A stretch of 64,000 nucleotides of DNA from Pseudopedobacter sp044361595 (GTDB lineage Bacteria; Bacteroidota; Bacteroidia; Sphingobacteriales; Sphingobacteriaceae): contig JBIKIN010000005.1 of assembly GCA_044361595.1 (NCBI GenBank), positions 1 through 64,000 on the forward strand, given 5' to 3'. The notes beneath the pieces were generated by a model, which had not been told where the DNA came from, ran no database searches, and was given only the letters and a program-made list of their open reading frames with translations. Each line of letters opens with the position of its first letter. Positions within the stretch are counted from its first letter, which is position 1. Below are positions 7,942-15,930 of this stretch, piece after piece. The translations under genes and the position numbers were made by a program.

Positions 7942-9480
7942 TTAGAAATCAAACTTAATCCCTTGCGCTAGTGGCAAAGTAGTTGAATAATTAATGGTAT
8001 TGGTTTGCCTACGCATGTATGCTTTCCAAGCATCAGAACCTGATTCCCTGCCTCCACCTGTTTCTTTTTCGCCACCAAATGCACCACCAATTTCTGCTCC
8101 AGAGGTGCCTATGTTTACATTGGCAATGCCACAATCAGAACCAGCAACAGACAAAAACAGCTCGGCTTCACGCATATTGGTCGTCATAATTGCCGATGAT
8201 AATCCTTGCGGAACTCCATTTTGCATGGCAATAGCTTCATCCAATTCTTTATATTTCATAATGTATAAAATAGGGGCAAAAGTTTCGTGTTGTACAATTT
8301 GCATGTCGTTTTTAGCTTCAGCAATGCAAGGTTTTACATAACATCCAGATGTATACTGCTCGCCTGTTAACACACCGCCTTCAACAATAAATTCTCCGCC
8401 TTCGGTTTTACATTTTTCTATAGCATTTAGGTAATTTTTTACCGCATCTTGATCAATTAATGGTCCAACATGGTTTGCCACGTTTAAAGGGTCTCCAATT
8501 TTTAGCTGTCCATAGGCTTTTACCAATTTGTTTTTAAAATCATCGTAAATACTTTCGTGAATAATTAATCTACGTGTAGAGGTACAACGTTGCCCTGCTG
8601 TACCTACAGCGCCAAAAACAGCGCCAATTAGTGTCATGTCTAAATCTGCATTTGGCGTAATAATAATAGCATTATTACCGCCTAACTCTAAAATATGTTT
8701 ACCTAAACGGGCACCAACTGCAGCGCCTACGGCTTTTCCCATTTTGGTAGAACCCGTAGCCGAAACTAGCGCAACATTGGTGTCGTTTGCCATTAACGCT
8801 CCAATATTCCTGTCGCCCAAAATCAAACAAGAAATACCCTCGGGTAAATTATTTTTAGCCAATACTTTTTGCATTATTTTTTGGCAAGCAATAGCTGTTA
8901 AAGGTGTTTTTTCTGATGGTTTCCATACACAAACATTACCACAAACCCAAGCCAAGGCAGCATTCCAACTCCAAACGGCAACTGGAAAATTAAATGCTGA
9001 GATAATTCCCACCACACCAAGCGGATGCCATTGTTCATACATACGGTGCAACGGCCTTTCAGAGTGCATGGTTAAACCATAGAGTTGACGAGAAAGCCCA
9101 ACAGCAAAATCGCAAATGTCAATCATTTCTTGTACCTCGCCCCAGCCTTCTTGTAAGCTTTTACCCATCTCGTAAGAAACTAGTTTACCTAAATCGTCTT
9201 TGTAAGCTCTTAGCTCTTCACCAAGTTGACGAATAATTTCTCCTCTTTTTGGGGCGGGCATCATCCGCCATGATAAATACGCCTCTTGTGCAGTTTTAAT
9301 TACCTGATGATAATCATCGGCGCAAGCCATATTAACTTTTGCAATCTCTTTACCATCTACCGGAGAAAATACTGCGGTTTGATCAGTTTCTTGGCCAAAC
9401 CAATTGTTACCTGTACTTGCTGCTAGGTTGATGTTTGAAATATGTAGATTTTCTAATACTTGTTTGATGTTTGCTGTCAT
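7942..9480 (-). CDS. Aldehyde dehydrogenase, ALDH7 type (aminoadipate-semialdehyde dehydrogenase)
   Basis: A 512-residue cytoplasmic NAD(P)-dependent aldehyde dehydrogenase. The general base is E265 (LELGGNN) and the nucleophile C299 (GTAGQRCTST), with the Rossmann contacts VSATGSTKMG near residue 239 and the ISAFNFPVAVWSWN block near 160. The GQRCTSTRRLIIHE stretch and LELGGNN (rather than LGGKN) point to the ALDH7/AmaB branch, which oxidises alpha-aminoadipate semialdehyde (piperideine-6-carboxylate) in lysine breakdown. No other lysine-catabolism gene is nearby, so the substrate is inferred from family only. ATG at 9480 is the natural start. Confidence 0.85.
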   Translation of the reverse strand: MTANIKQVLENLHISNINLAASTGNNWFGQETDQTAVFSPVDGKEIAKVNMACADDYHQVIKTAQEAYLSWRMMPAPKRGEIIRQLGEELRAYKDDLGKLVSYEMGKSLQEGWGEVQEMIDICDFAVGLSRQLYGLTMHSERPLHRMYEQWHPLGVVGIISAFNFPVAVWSWNAALAWVCGNVCVWKPSEKTPLTAIACQKIMQKVLAKNNLPEGISCLILGDRNIGALMANDTNVALVSATGSTKMGKAVGAAVGARLGKHILELGGNNAIIITPNADLDMTLIGAVFGAVGTAGQRCTSTRRLIIHESIYDDFKNKLVKAYGQLKIGDPLNVANHVGPLIDQDAVKNYLNAIEKCKTEGGEFIVEGGVLTGEQYTSGCYVKPCIAEAKNDMQIVQHETFAPILYIMKYKELDEAIAMQNGVPQGLSSAIMTTNMREAELFLSVAGSDCGIANVNIGTSGAEIGGAFGGEKETGGGRESGSDAWKAYMRRQTNTINYSTTLPLAQGIKFDF

Positions 9481-9505
9481 GACTAATTATAAATTGGTTA
9501 AATAA

Positions 9506-9584
9506 GGGCGTTTTAACACGCTATCCGCTCATACGCCTTCAGGCATTACACTCTAGGCTGGTATCCGCTACTATCGTTAACGCC
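9506..9584 (-). repeat. Intergenic inverted-end repeat, copy 2
   Basis: Read on the minus strand it begins GGCGTTAACGATAGTAGCGG and ends TTAAAACGCCC, so the ends GGCGTTAA and TTAAAACGCC are near-perfect inverted repeats. It contains GGATACC and AATGCCTG in the same order as copy 3. It lies in the spacer between two divergent genes, just upstream of the aldehyde dehydrogenase start. Confidence 0.75.
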
Positions 9585-9883
9585 TTTGCAAATTTTTTAA
9601 ATAGCAAACGGAATAACTAAGCAAATAATAATTACGCTTATTTACTAAGTTAAAAATTTAACCATATCATTTAAGAATTAAATTTATGATTGTTTAAAAT
9701 CTCATACTCAATGTGGTCTTATCAATTTAAAATACATCACTTTAATACGTGGCTTAAAAATTGTTGATAAATAAACAAAACAACTTTTAATTTTTAATTC
9801 TATTTTGAGTTGGTTAAAGTTGAAAAGCACCAGCTTGTTAAACTTTAACTTTAATTAGGTCGTTCTCTCTTAATACTTATTAC
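9585..9883. promoter_or_regulatory. Divergent spacer with an inverted repeat
   Basis: Together with repeat copy 2 this makes a 403-bp gene-free gap. GTTAAAGTT at 9813-9821 and AACTTTAAC at 9841-9849 are exact inverted repeats 19 bp apart, placed 35-70 bp before the TPR gene. They could be an operator or a leader hairpin; nothing in the sequence decides. No full promoter consensus was found. Confidence 0.4.
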
Positions 9884-11287
9884 ATGGAAGAAGAATTTGA
9901 ATTTGAATTTTCCGAAGACCCAAAACTATCAGTAGAGCGGTACGAGGAAATGATTCGTAATCAGGATCAATACTTTTTTGATGCTATGGCTTTTGAAAAT
10001 ATTATTGATTATTATATCGATAAAAATGATCCTATTAAAGCCCTACAAGTAATAGAGTATGCTGTTTTACAACATCCTTTTGCGGCTATTTTCCACATTA
10101 AAAAAGCTCAACTTCATGTTTTTACTAACGATTTAACTTCCGCTTTTGAATCTTTAGAAAAGGCGGAATTATTGGAACCTTCTGAGGCCGATATTTACAT
10201 GATTAGGGGTAATATTTACGAAAACCTAGATCGCCACGATGATGCTTTAGAAAATTTAAAAAAGGCACTAGAAATGGCCGAGAATAAGGACGAAGTATTA
10301 ATGCAAATTGCCTTTGTTTATCAAAATATGGGCGATTACGAGGGAGCCATTACTTATTTAAAACTATGTTTAGAAAACAACATGGAAAACCAAGACGCCC
10401 TTTACGAGATGGCATTTTGTTATGATGTTTTAGATAAGCAGGAAGAAAGCATTCAGTTTTATGAACAATATATAGACCGCGAACCTTACTCTTTTGCGGC
10501 TTGGTATAATTTAGGTAACGCTTTTCATAAGATAAATTTGTTTGAAAAAGCTATTGATGCTTATGATTACGCCATACTTATCAAAGAAAGTTTTGCTTCG
10601 GCTTATTTTAACAAAGGTAATGCCTTGGTGCAGTTAGACCGTTACAGTGAAGCCTTAGACGTTTACCGCCAAACTTTTGAATACGAACCACCAACAGCCG
10701 ATACTTATTGTGCTATGGGCGAGTGCTTTGAAAAGTTAGAAAAAATGGACGAAGCAAGGTCTTTTTATAAAAAGGCGGTTAAAATGGACGCTCAAATGGC
10801 CGATGCTTGGTATGGCATTGGGGTAACTTTAGATTTTGAAGAACGTTATTTTGAATCGTTACATTTTTACAAAAAGGCACTAAATATAGACGATCAAAAC
10901 CCGGATTATTGGTTTGCCATTGCCGATGCCGAGTATAAATTGGGAAACCTATCAGAGTCTGAAAAGGCTTACGAAAAGGTTATCGAGTTTAATCCGCTAG
11001 ATGTAGAGGCTTGGTTAGACTATTCGTCTATTGTTTTTGAGCAAGACCAGATTAAGAAATGTATAGAAATTATTGCTGAAGGGATAAAGAACAATCCAGA
11101 CTCGGCCGATTTATATTTTAGGATGGTTGCCTATCTTTTTGCAGAGGGACAATATAATGAAGCATTAAATCAGTTACAATTGGCATTAAGTTTTGATGCC
11201 GATAAGCATTATTTATTGTTCGAATATTTACCTCAATTACAAACTAATAAGGTAATTATCGATATCATTAACAGCTATTTAAAATAG
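9884..11287 (+). CDS. Tetratricopeptide repeat protein
   Basis: A 467-residue protein with no signal peptide and an acidic N-terminus (MEEEFEFEFSEDP). From about residue 40 to the end it consists of around a dozen 34-residue TPR units, with the usual pattern of small and aromatic residues (for example AWYNLGNAFHKINLFEKAIDAYDYAI and AYFNKGNALVQLDRYSEALDVY-type spacing). TPR arrays are protein-binding scaffolds. Single proteins of this kind are common in Bacteroidota, but no partner is evident. It is followed after 77 bp by the phosphosulfolactate synthase gene in the same direction. Confidence 0.88.
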   Translation: MEEEFEFEFSEDPKLSVERYEEMIRNQDQYFFDAMAFENIIDYYIDKNDPIKALQVIEYAVLQHPFAAIFHIKKAQLHVFTNDLTSAFESLEKAELLEPSEADIYMIRGNIYENLDRHDDALENLKKALEMAENKDEVLMQIAFVYQNMGDYEGAITYLKLCLENNMENQDALYEMAFCYDVLDKQEESIQFYEQYIDREPYSFAAWYNLGNAFHKINLFEKAIDAYDYAILIKESFASAYFNKGNALVQLDRYSEALDVYRQTFEYEPPTADTYCAMGECFEKLEKMDEARSFYKKAVKMDAQMADAWYGIGVTLDFEERYFESLHFYKKALNIDDQNPDYWFAIADAEYKLGNLSESEKAYEKVIEFNPLDVEAWLDYSSIVFEQDQIKKCIEIIAEGIKNNPDSADLYFRMVAYLFAEGQYNEALNQLQLALSFDADKHYLLFEYLPQLQTNKVIIDIINSYLK

Positions 11288-11364
11288 TCTAGACGTTAAA
11301 ATTGTTACAATTCAACTATTGGTATGATATTTTTTGGATAATTTTTTAGACTTTTGCAGCAAAT

Positions 11365-12132
11365 ATGAATTATAATTTAAATAACATTCCTGATCGTACG
11401 GTTAAACCTCGTCAAAATGGTTTGACCATGGTTATGGACAAAGGCTTAAGTTTACGCCAAGTAGAAGACTTTTTAGAAGTTGCAGGAACGCATACAGATA
11501 TTGTTAAACTAGGATGGAGCACATCTTTTGTTACTCCCAATTTAAAAGAAAAGCTTAAAATTTACCGTGATGCTGGTATTCCGGTTTATTTTGGGGGTAC
11601 CTTATTTGAAGCTTTTATGGTACGTGGTCAGTTTGATGATTACCGTAAGGTTTTAGACGAATTTGGTATGGAATATGCCGAAGTTTCTGATGGTTCCGTA
11701 GAGATAGAGCATGACTTAAAATGCGAATATATTAGACAATTAAGTAGCCAAGTAACCGTGATATCTGAAGTAGGTTCTAAAGACGAAAAGAAAATTTTCG
11801 CACCCTACAAATGGATTAAATTAATGAAAGCCGAAATTGAAGCCGGTGCTTGGAAAGTAATTGCCGAAGCAAGAGAAGGTGGAAACGTAGGAATTTACCG
11901 CGACTCGGGAGAAGTTCGCCAAGGTTTGGTTGATGAAATTTTAACTCAAATACCAGAAGAAACTATTATATGGGAGGCGCCACAAAAAGCGCAACAAGTT
12001 TGGTTTATTCAATTAATTGGCGCTAATGTAAATTTAGGGAATATTGCTCCTGCAGAAGTTATTCCTCTAGAAACTATTAGATTAGGTTTGCGTGGCGATA
12101 CTTTTAGTCATTTTTTAAATATGAATAAGTAA
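11365..12132 (+). CDS. comA: Phosphosulfolactate synthase
   Basis: A 255-residue cytoplasmic TIM-barrel protein of the ComA family, which joins sulfite to phosphoenolpyruvate to give phosphosulfolactate. Recognisable family blocks are RQNGLTMVMDKGLSLRQVEDFL, HTDIVKLGWSTSF, PVYFGGTLFEAF, EVSDGSVEI, VISEVGSKD and IAEAREGGNVGIY. ComA first became known from archaeal coenzyme M synthesis. In Bacteroidota it more plausibly supplies sulfonate carbon for sulfonolipids or sulfolactate, but no downstream comB or comC gene is seen here. The start at 11365 leads directly into the conserved region. Confidence 0.88.
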   Translation: MNYNLNNIPDRTVKPRQNGLTMVMDKGLSLRQVEDFLEVAGTHTDIVKLGWSTSFVTPNLKEKLKIYRDAGIPVYFGGTLFEAFMVRGQFDDYRKVLDEFGMEYAEVSDGSVEIEHDLKCEYIRQLSSQVTVISEVGSKDEKKIFAPYKWIKLMKAEIEAGAWKVIAEAREGGNVGIYRDSGEVRQGLVDEILTQIPEETIIWEAPQKAQQVWFIQLIGANVNLGNIAPAEVIPLETIRLGLRGDTFSHFLNMNK

Positions 12133-12151
12133 GCTTTTTTAAAATTTTAAA

Positions 12152-12240
12152 ATGTCACATTGAGCGGAGTCGAAATGTATATTGAAATTATTTAAACATG
12201 TTTCCGTCTCGTTCAGTCTAACAAAACCAAAATTTTAGAC
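12152..12240. other. Spacer containing a common intergenic motif
   Basis: This spacer before aroE carries TGAGCGGAGTCGAA at 12161-12174. The same 14 bases occur in the opposite orientation at 63583-63596. It is the type of short sequence seen repeatedly between genes in Bacteroidota; role unknown. Confidence 0.5.
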
Positions 12241-12260
12241 AGCTTATTTATAAATTGGAA

Positions 12261-13004
12261 ATGAAAAAATTTGGATTAATTGGTTTCCCACTTACACATT
12301 CCTTCTCTCAAAAATATTTTACCAATAAATTTGAGCAAGAAGGGATAAAAGATGCCCAATATCAATTATTATCTTTAGCAGATATTAATGATTTCCCAAA
12401 AATTTTAGAAGACACAGCTTTTAGAGGTATCAATGTAACGATACCTCATAAAATAGCTGTATTACCTTTTTTAGATGAAATCGACGCAGACGCCAAAGGC
12501 GTGGGTGCCGTTAATTGCATTAAAATAGAACAAACAGGAAATCAAAGGAAATTGATAGGCTACAATACCGATGCTTATGGTTTCCAAACCTCTATTGCTC
12601 CACTATTAGAAAACCACCACCAACAAGCTTTAATTTTAGGTAACGGTGGCGCAGCAAAAGCTGTAAAATATGTTTTCGAGAAATTAGGGATTAACTATAA
12701 AGTAGTGAGCAGAACTGCCCAGCAAGGAATGTTTACTTATGAGGACTTGACGAAAGAGGTTTTAAATGCCTACCATATTATTATAAATACTAGTCCTTTG
12801 GGCACTTACCCCAATGTAGAAGAATTTCCAAATATTCCATACCAATTCGTTACCAATAAACATATCCTCTACGATTTAGTGTACAACCCTGCCGAGACTG
12901 CTTTTTTAGCTAAAGGGAAAGCTAATGGTGCCAAAACCAAAAATGGCTACGAAATGCTGGAGTTGCAAGCTATTAAATCGTGGGAGATTTGGAATCAAGC
13001 CTAG
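12261..13004 (+). CDS. aroE: Shikimate dehydrogenase
   Basis: A 247-residue enzyme that reduces 3-dehydroshikimate to shikimate with NADPH in the aromatic amino-acid pathway. Motifs in order: GFPLTHSFS (substrate binding), NVTIPHK with the catalytic lysine, YNTDAYGF with the catalytic aspartate, GNGGAAKAV (nucleotide-binding loop), NTSPLGTYP and the C-terminal NGYEMLELQA. A TTG six bases upstream (12255) is in frame, but the ATG at 12261 begins the typical MKKFGLIG start and is preferred. Slightly shorter than the E. coli enzyme, as is usual for Bacteroidota. Confidence 0.95.
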   Translation: MKKFGLIGFPLTHSFSQKYFTNKFEQEGIKDAQYQLLSLADINDFPKILEDTAFRGINVTIPHKIAVLPFLDEIDADAKGVGAVNCIKIEQTGNQRKLIGYNTDAYGFQTSIAPLLENHHQQALILGNGGAAKAVKYVFEKLGINYKVVSRTAQQGMFTYEDLTKEVLNAYHIIINTSPLGTYPNVEEFPNIPYQFVTNKHILYDLVYNPAETAFLAKGKANGAKTKNGYEMLELQAIKSWEIWNQA

Positions 13005-13014
13005 CTTTATGTAA

Positions 13015-13212
13015 TTATTTTTTACGTAAAGCCCACAAAGGTTTACTTAAAGCTCGCAAAGACTTTTTATACTGAAGAAAATGCTTTTGAAGGTTTTGAA
13101 GATTCGTTTGGTAGGCTTTGCGTTCTTTGCGCTTCTTGATTTTTTCTTTGCGTGAAAACTTTAAAACTCTGTTCCCTCTGTGAAATCCTTGGTGTTCTTT
13201 GTGGTTAAACAA
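13015..13212 (-). repeat. Degenerate intergenic repeat with CGCAAAG-type periodicity
   Basis: On the minus strand the sequence repeats short phrases such as CACGCAAAG, GCGCAAAGAACGCAAAG and CACAAAGAACACCAAGG. It is open in one frame (translating to a lysine- and histidine-rich string starting MFNHKEHQGF), but such frames are familiar by-products of this repeat type in many phyla and lack protein features. It sits between the end of aroE and the start of gldD. Confidence 0.65.
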
Positions 13213-13228
13213 TCATGCAGCAAATAAT

Positions 13229-13326
13229 GCGTTAGGGATTGAAGTGGATACCTGCCAAGAGCCTAATGCCTGTGTGCGTATGAACGAAAAGCCCGACCCC
13301 AAATTTTTCTTTTGGGGAAACGCCCA
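13229..13326 (+). repeat. Intergenic inverted-end repeat, copy 3
   Basis: Begins GCGTTAGGGATTGAAGTGG and ends GGGGAAACGCCC. It contains GGATACC and TAATGCCTG like copy 2, and a hairpin CCCCAAA/TTTGGGG near its end like copy 4. The ends GCGTT/AACGC are inverted. Confidence 0.75.
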
Positions 13327-13385
13327 AAATATTTAGCTTATTTTTACACAAATAAATCATTAGAATTTTATACCTTCAAACCCTA

Positions 13386-13970
13386 ATGAAAAACCTGTTT
13401 TTTATCTTTTTTTTAGCCTTAATTATTGCTGCATGCGGTGGAAGTCAAGATTTTGCCCCAAAGCCAAGAGGTTATTTTAGGTTAGAATTTCCTAAGAAAG
13501 AATATCAAGTTTTTGATGCTAATCCATATTACAGTTTCGAGTACCCAGTTTATGCAAAAATGTATTTAGATAGTGCCGATGGTTATCATCCAAATTGGTA
13601 TAATTTAACCTATCCGCAATATAACGCTAGGCTACATATTAGTTATTATAGCATGAATAGCCTAAGCGACCTAAATAATTTAGTAGAAGATTCTAGGAAA
13701 TTAGCCTTTAAACATACCGTAAAAGCTACAGGAATTAATGAGGGTTTAATAGGTGATGAGCAAAGAGATGTTTATGGTATTTATTACACTATTGATGGGA
13801 ATACAGCATCATCTAACCAGTTTTTTTTGACAGATAGTAATAAGAATTTTTTAAGGGGAGCCCTATACTTTAATGAGAAACCGCAAGCCGACTCTATTTT
13901 GCCCGTGGTAAATTTTATTAAAACAGATATGGACAAACTCATAAAAACGTTAAAGTGGAAAGTAAAATAA
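13386..13970 (+). CDS. gldD: Gliding motility lipoprotein GldD
   Basis: A 194-residue lipoprotein: hydrophobic leader, then lipobox IIAACGG with C17 as the lipidated residue. The family signature follows directly: PKPRGYFRLEFPKKEY, then FEYPVYAKM. In Flavobacterium johnsoniae gldD is essential for gliding and is linked to the type IX secretion apparatus, although its precise role is not settled. Other gld genes are not in this window, but a type IX sorting domain occurs at 1442-1927, consistent with a working system. The next gene begins 5 bp after the stop. Confidence 0.92.
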   Translation: MKNLFFIFFLALIIAACGGSQDFAPKPRGYFRLEFPKKEYQVFDANPYYSFEYPVYAKMYLDSADGYHPNWYNLTYPQYNARLHISYYSMNSLSDLNNLVEDSRKLAFKHTVKATGINEGLIGDEQRDVYGIYYTIDGNTASSNQFFLTDSNKNFLRGALYFNEKPQADSILPVVNFIKTDMDKLIKTLKWKVK

Positions 13971-13975
13971 ATAAA

Positions 13976-15286
13976 ATGCGTAAACTAATTATAGTATTAA
14001 TTTTTGTAATGACCGGGTTTGTAGCTAATGCACAAAATATTTTAGCATACATTAATACTGCAAACGAATTTTTTGATAAGCTAGATGCAGGTAAATTTGA
14101 AGATGCACAAGCTTATTTTGATGATAGTGTAAAGGATAAAGTATCGCCTGAAACACTGGATAAAATTTGGAAACAGATCACCGGCAAACTGGGTAAATTA
14201 GAATCGGTAGATGGGGCACAAAACAAAACCCAAGGCGAGTATCAGATTGTGATTTTAAATTGCAAGTTTACTGCCGATGAACAACCTTTCCAGTTTGTAT
14301 TTAACAAAGCTAATAAATTGGTAGGCTTTAATATTTTACCAAAAACACCTATAGATAATTATAAAGTTCCTGTATATGCGGATCCAGCAATTTATGTAGA
14401 AAAGCTAATTACTATTCAATCGGGTAAGTTTAGTTTGCCTGCAATGGTAACACTTCCGCGTGATAGTATGAATTGCCCAATTGTGGTACTGGTACACGGT
14501 AGTGGACCATCTGATATGGATGCTTCTATTGGCGCACATAAGCCTTTTAAGGACATTGCTTTGGGTTTGGCTAGTAAAGGAATAGCATCTATACGATATG
14601 TAAAAAGAACAGCTTTATATGCTAAAGATTTTACTGGTGCTTACACCACCAACGAAGAGGTACTAGAGGATGCCAAAAATGTAATTACATTCGCTAAAAA
14701 TTTGCCTCAGGCAGATTCACAAAAAGTTTATTTATTTGGACACAGCTTGGGCGGTATGTTAGCACCCAAAATAGCTTTAGATGCAAATATAAAGGGGGTA
14801 ATTTTAGCTGCTGCACCCGCCAGAAAGCTTCAGGATATTTCTATAGAGCAAAATAACTACTTCTTTAATTTAGCCAAAGACACCACAAAAGCTGGAAAAT
14901 TAGCATTGACACAGGCGGTAGCTTCTTTAAACAAAAGCAAAACCATTACTAACAAAAACATAGCTCAAGATTCAGTGGTTTTAGGCTTACCAGCTTCTTA
15001 TTGGGCAGATTTAAATGCTTACGATCAATTAGCCACTGCAAAGAAATTAAATAATAGGATATTTTTAATTCAAGGTGGTAACGATTTTCAAGTAACAGAC
15101 AAAGATTACAACTTGTGGCTAAATGCACTAAAAGGAAAAAAAGACTTTGACGCTAAATTGTACCCTATGTTAAACCATTTATTTTCTTTTGTAAGCGAGA
15201 AAGGAACTACGGCACAATATATGCAACAGGGAAGCGTAGATCAACCTTTAATAGACGATTTAACCGCTTGGATACTTCAAAAATAA
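13976..15286 (+). CDS. Secreted alpha/beta hydrolase with DUF3887-like N-terminal domain
   Basis: From the ATG at 13976 the protein is 436 residues, starting with a clean signal peptide (MRKLIIVLIFVMTGFVANAQ); an in-frame GTG at 13955 overlaps gldD and would spoil this. Residues 25-125 look like the DUF3887 domain (FFDKLDAGKFEDAQAYFDDSV). The rest is an alpha/beta hydrolase: oxyanion region VLVHGSGPSD, nucleophile S257 in GHSLGG, acid in IQGGNDFQV and histidine in LNHLF. It probably acts on an ester or peptide in the periplasm. Its stop overlaps the next start by one base (TAATG), indicating translational coupling. Confidence 0.88.
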   Translation: MRKLIIVLIFVMTGFVANAQNILAYINTANEFFDKLDAGKFEDAQAYFDDSVKDKVSPETLDKIWKQITGKLGKLESVDGAQNKTQGEYQIVILNCKFTADEQPFQFVFNKANKLVGFNILPKTPIDNYKVPVYADPAIYVEKLITIQSGKFSLPAMVTLPRDSMNCPIVVLVHGSGPSDMDASIGAHKPFKDIALGLASKGIASIRYVKRTALYAKDFTGAYTTNEEVLEDAKNVITFAKNLPQADSQKVYLFGHSLGGMLAPKIALDANIKGVILAAAPARKLQDISIEQNNYFFNLAKDTTKAGKLALTQAVASLNKSKTITNKNIAQDSVVLGLPASYWADLNAYDQLATAKKLNNRIFLIQGGNDFQVTDKDYNLWLNALKGKKDFDAKLYPMLNHLFSFVSEKGTTAQYMQQGSVDQPLIDDLTAWILQK

Positions 15287-15927
15287 TGGAATTAAAAGCT
15301 TTTGTAAACAACCCTTATCAAGAAAATACCTATATAGTTTTTGATAGCATCACCAAAGATTGCGCCATCATAGACCCTGGAATGTATAATGCCACTGAAC
15401 AAAATGCGGTGGTCAATTTTATAAAGCAAAATGGCTTAAATCCCGTGATGCTGTTGAATACACATTGCCATATAGACCACGTTTTAGGTAACAAATTCAT
15501 ATTTGATCAATATGGTTTAAAGCCACAATTTAACCAAGGCGAATTACAACTTTTACAAGCTGTACCTGCTTACGCCCCTCAACAAGGTTTAAATTACGAG
15601 CTATCACCAGAACCCGAGGTTTTTTTGCCAAGTCATGGTCAAATTAAATTGGGTGAAGGGATTTTAGAGATTCTTTTTGTTCCTGGTCATTCGCCAGCAC
15701 ATTTATGTTTTTACAGCAAAGCCGATGCTTTTGTGATAGGTGGCGATGCTTTATTTAAAGGCAGCATTGGCCGTACTGATTTGCCGGGCGGTAACCACGC
15801 TATTTTATTAAGTAGCATTAAAGAACAGTTATTCACTTTGCCAGACGAGGTAAAAGTTTATCCTGGCCACGGTCCTTACACCACCATTGGTTTTGAGAAA
15901 ATGTATAATCCTTTTTTCAACTATTAG
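15286..15927 (+). CDS. MBL-fold hydrolase (YcbL/GloB-like)
   Basis: A 213-residue metallo-beta-lactamase-fold protein. The zinc motif THCHIDH occupies residues 59-65, followed by histidine in VPGHSPAH, aspartate in IGGDALF and the final histidine in YPGHGPYT. This is the glyoxalase II-like YcbL type that hydrolyses thioesters such as S-lactoylglutathione or related compounds; it lacks the extra C-terminal domain of true GloB. The ATG overlaps the upstream stop codon by one base; a start farther upstream would add only a short, non-conserved extension. It is followed after 3 bp by the permease gene. Confidence 0.9.
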   Translation: MELKAFVNNPYQENTYIVFDSITKDCAIIDPGMYNATEQNAVVNFIKQNGLNPVMLLNTHCHIDHVLGNKFIFDQYGLKPQFNQGELQLLQAVPAYAPQQGLNYELSPEPEVFLPSHGQIKLGEGILEILFVPGHSPAHLCFYSKADAFVIGGDALFKGSIGRTDLPGGNHAILLSSIKEQLFTLPDEVKVYPGHGPYTTIGFEKMYNPFFNY

Positions 15928-15930
15928 ACT

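Noticed and set aside
12255..12260. TTG start for aroE
   Set aside because: It would add only two residues; the ATG at 12261 begins the standard N-terminus.
13015..13212. 65-codon lysine- and histidine-rich frame (MFNHKEHQGF start)
   Set aside because: The sequence is a degenerate CGCAAAG-type intergenic repeat; such frames arise by chance in this repeat class.
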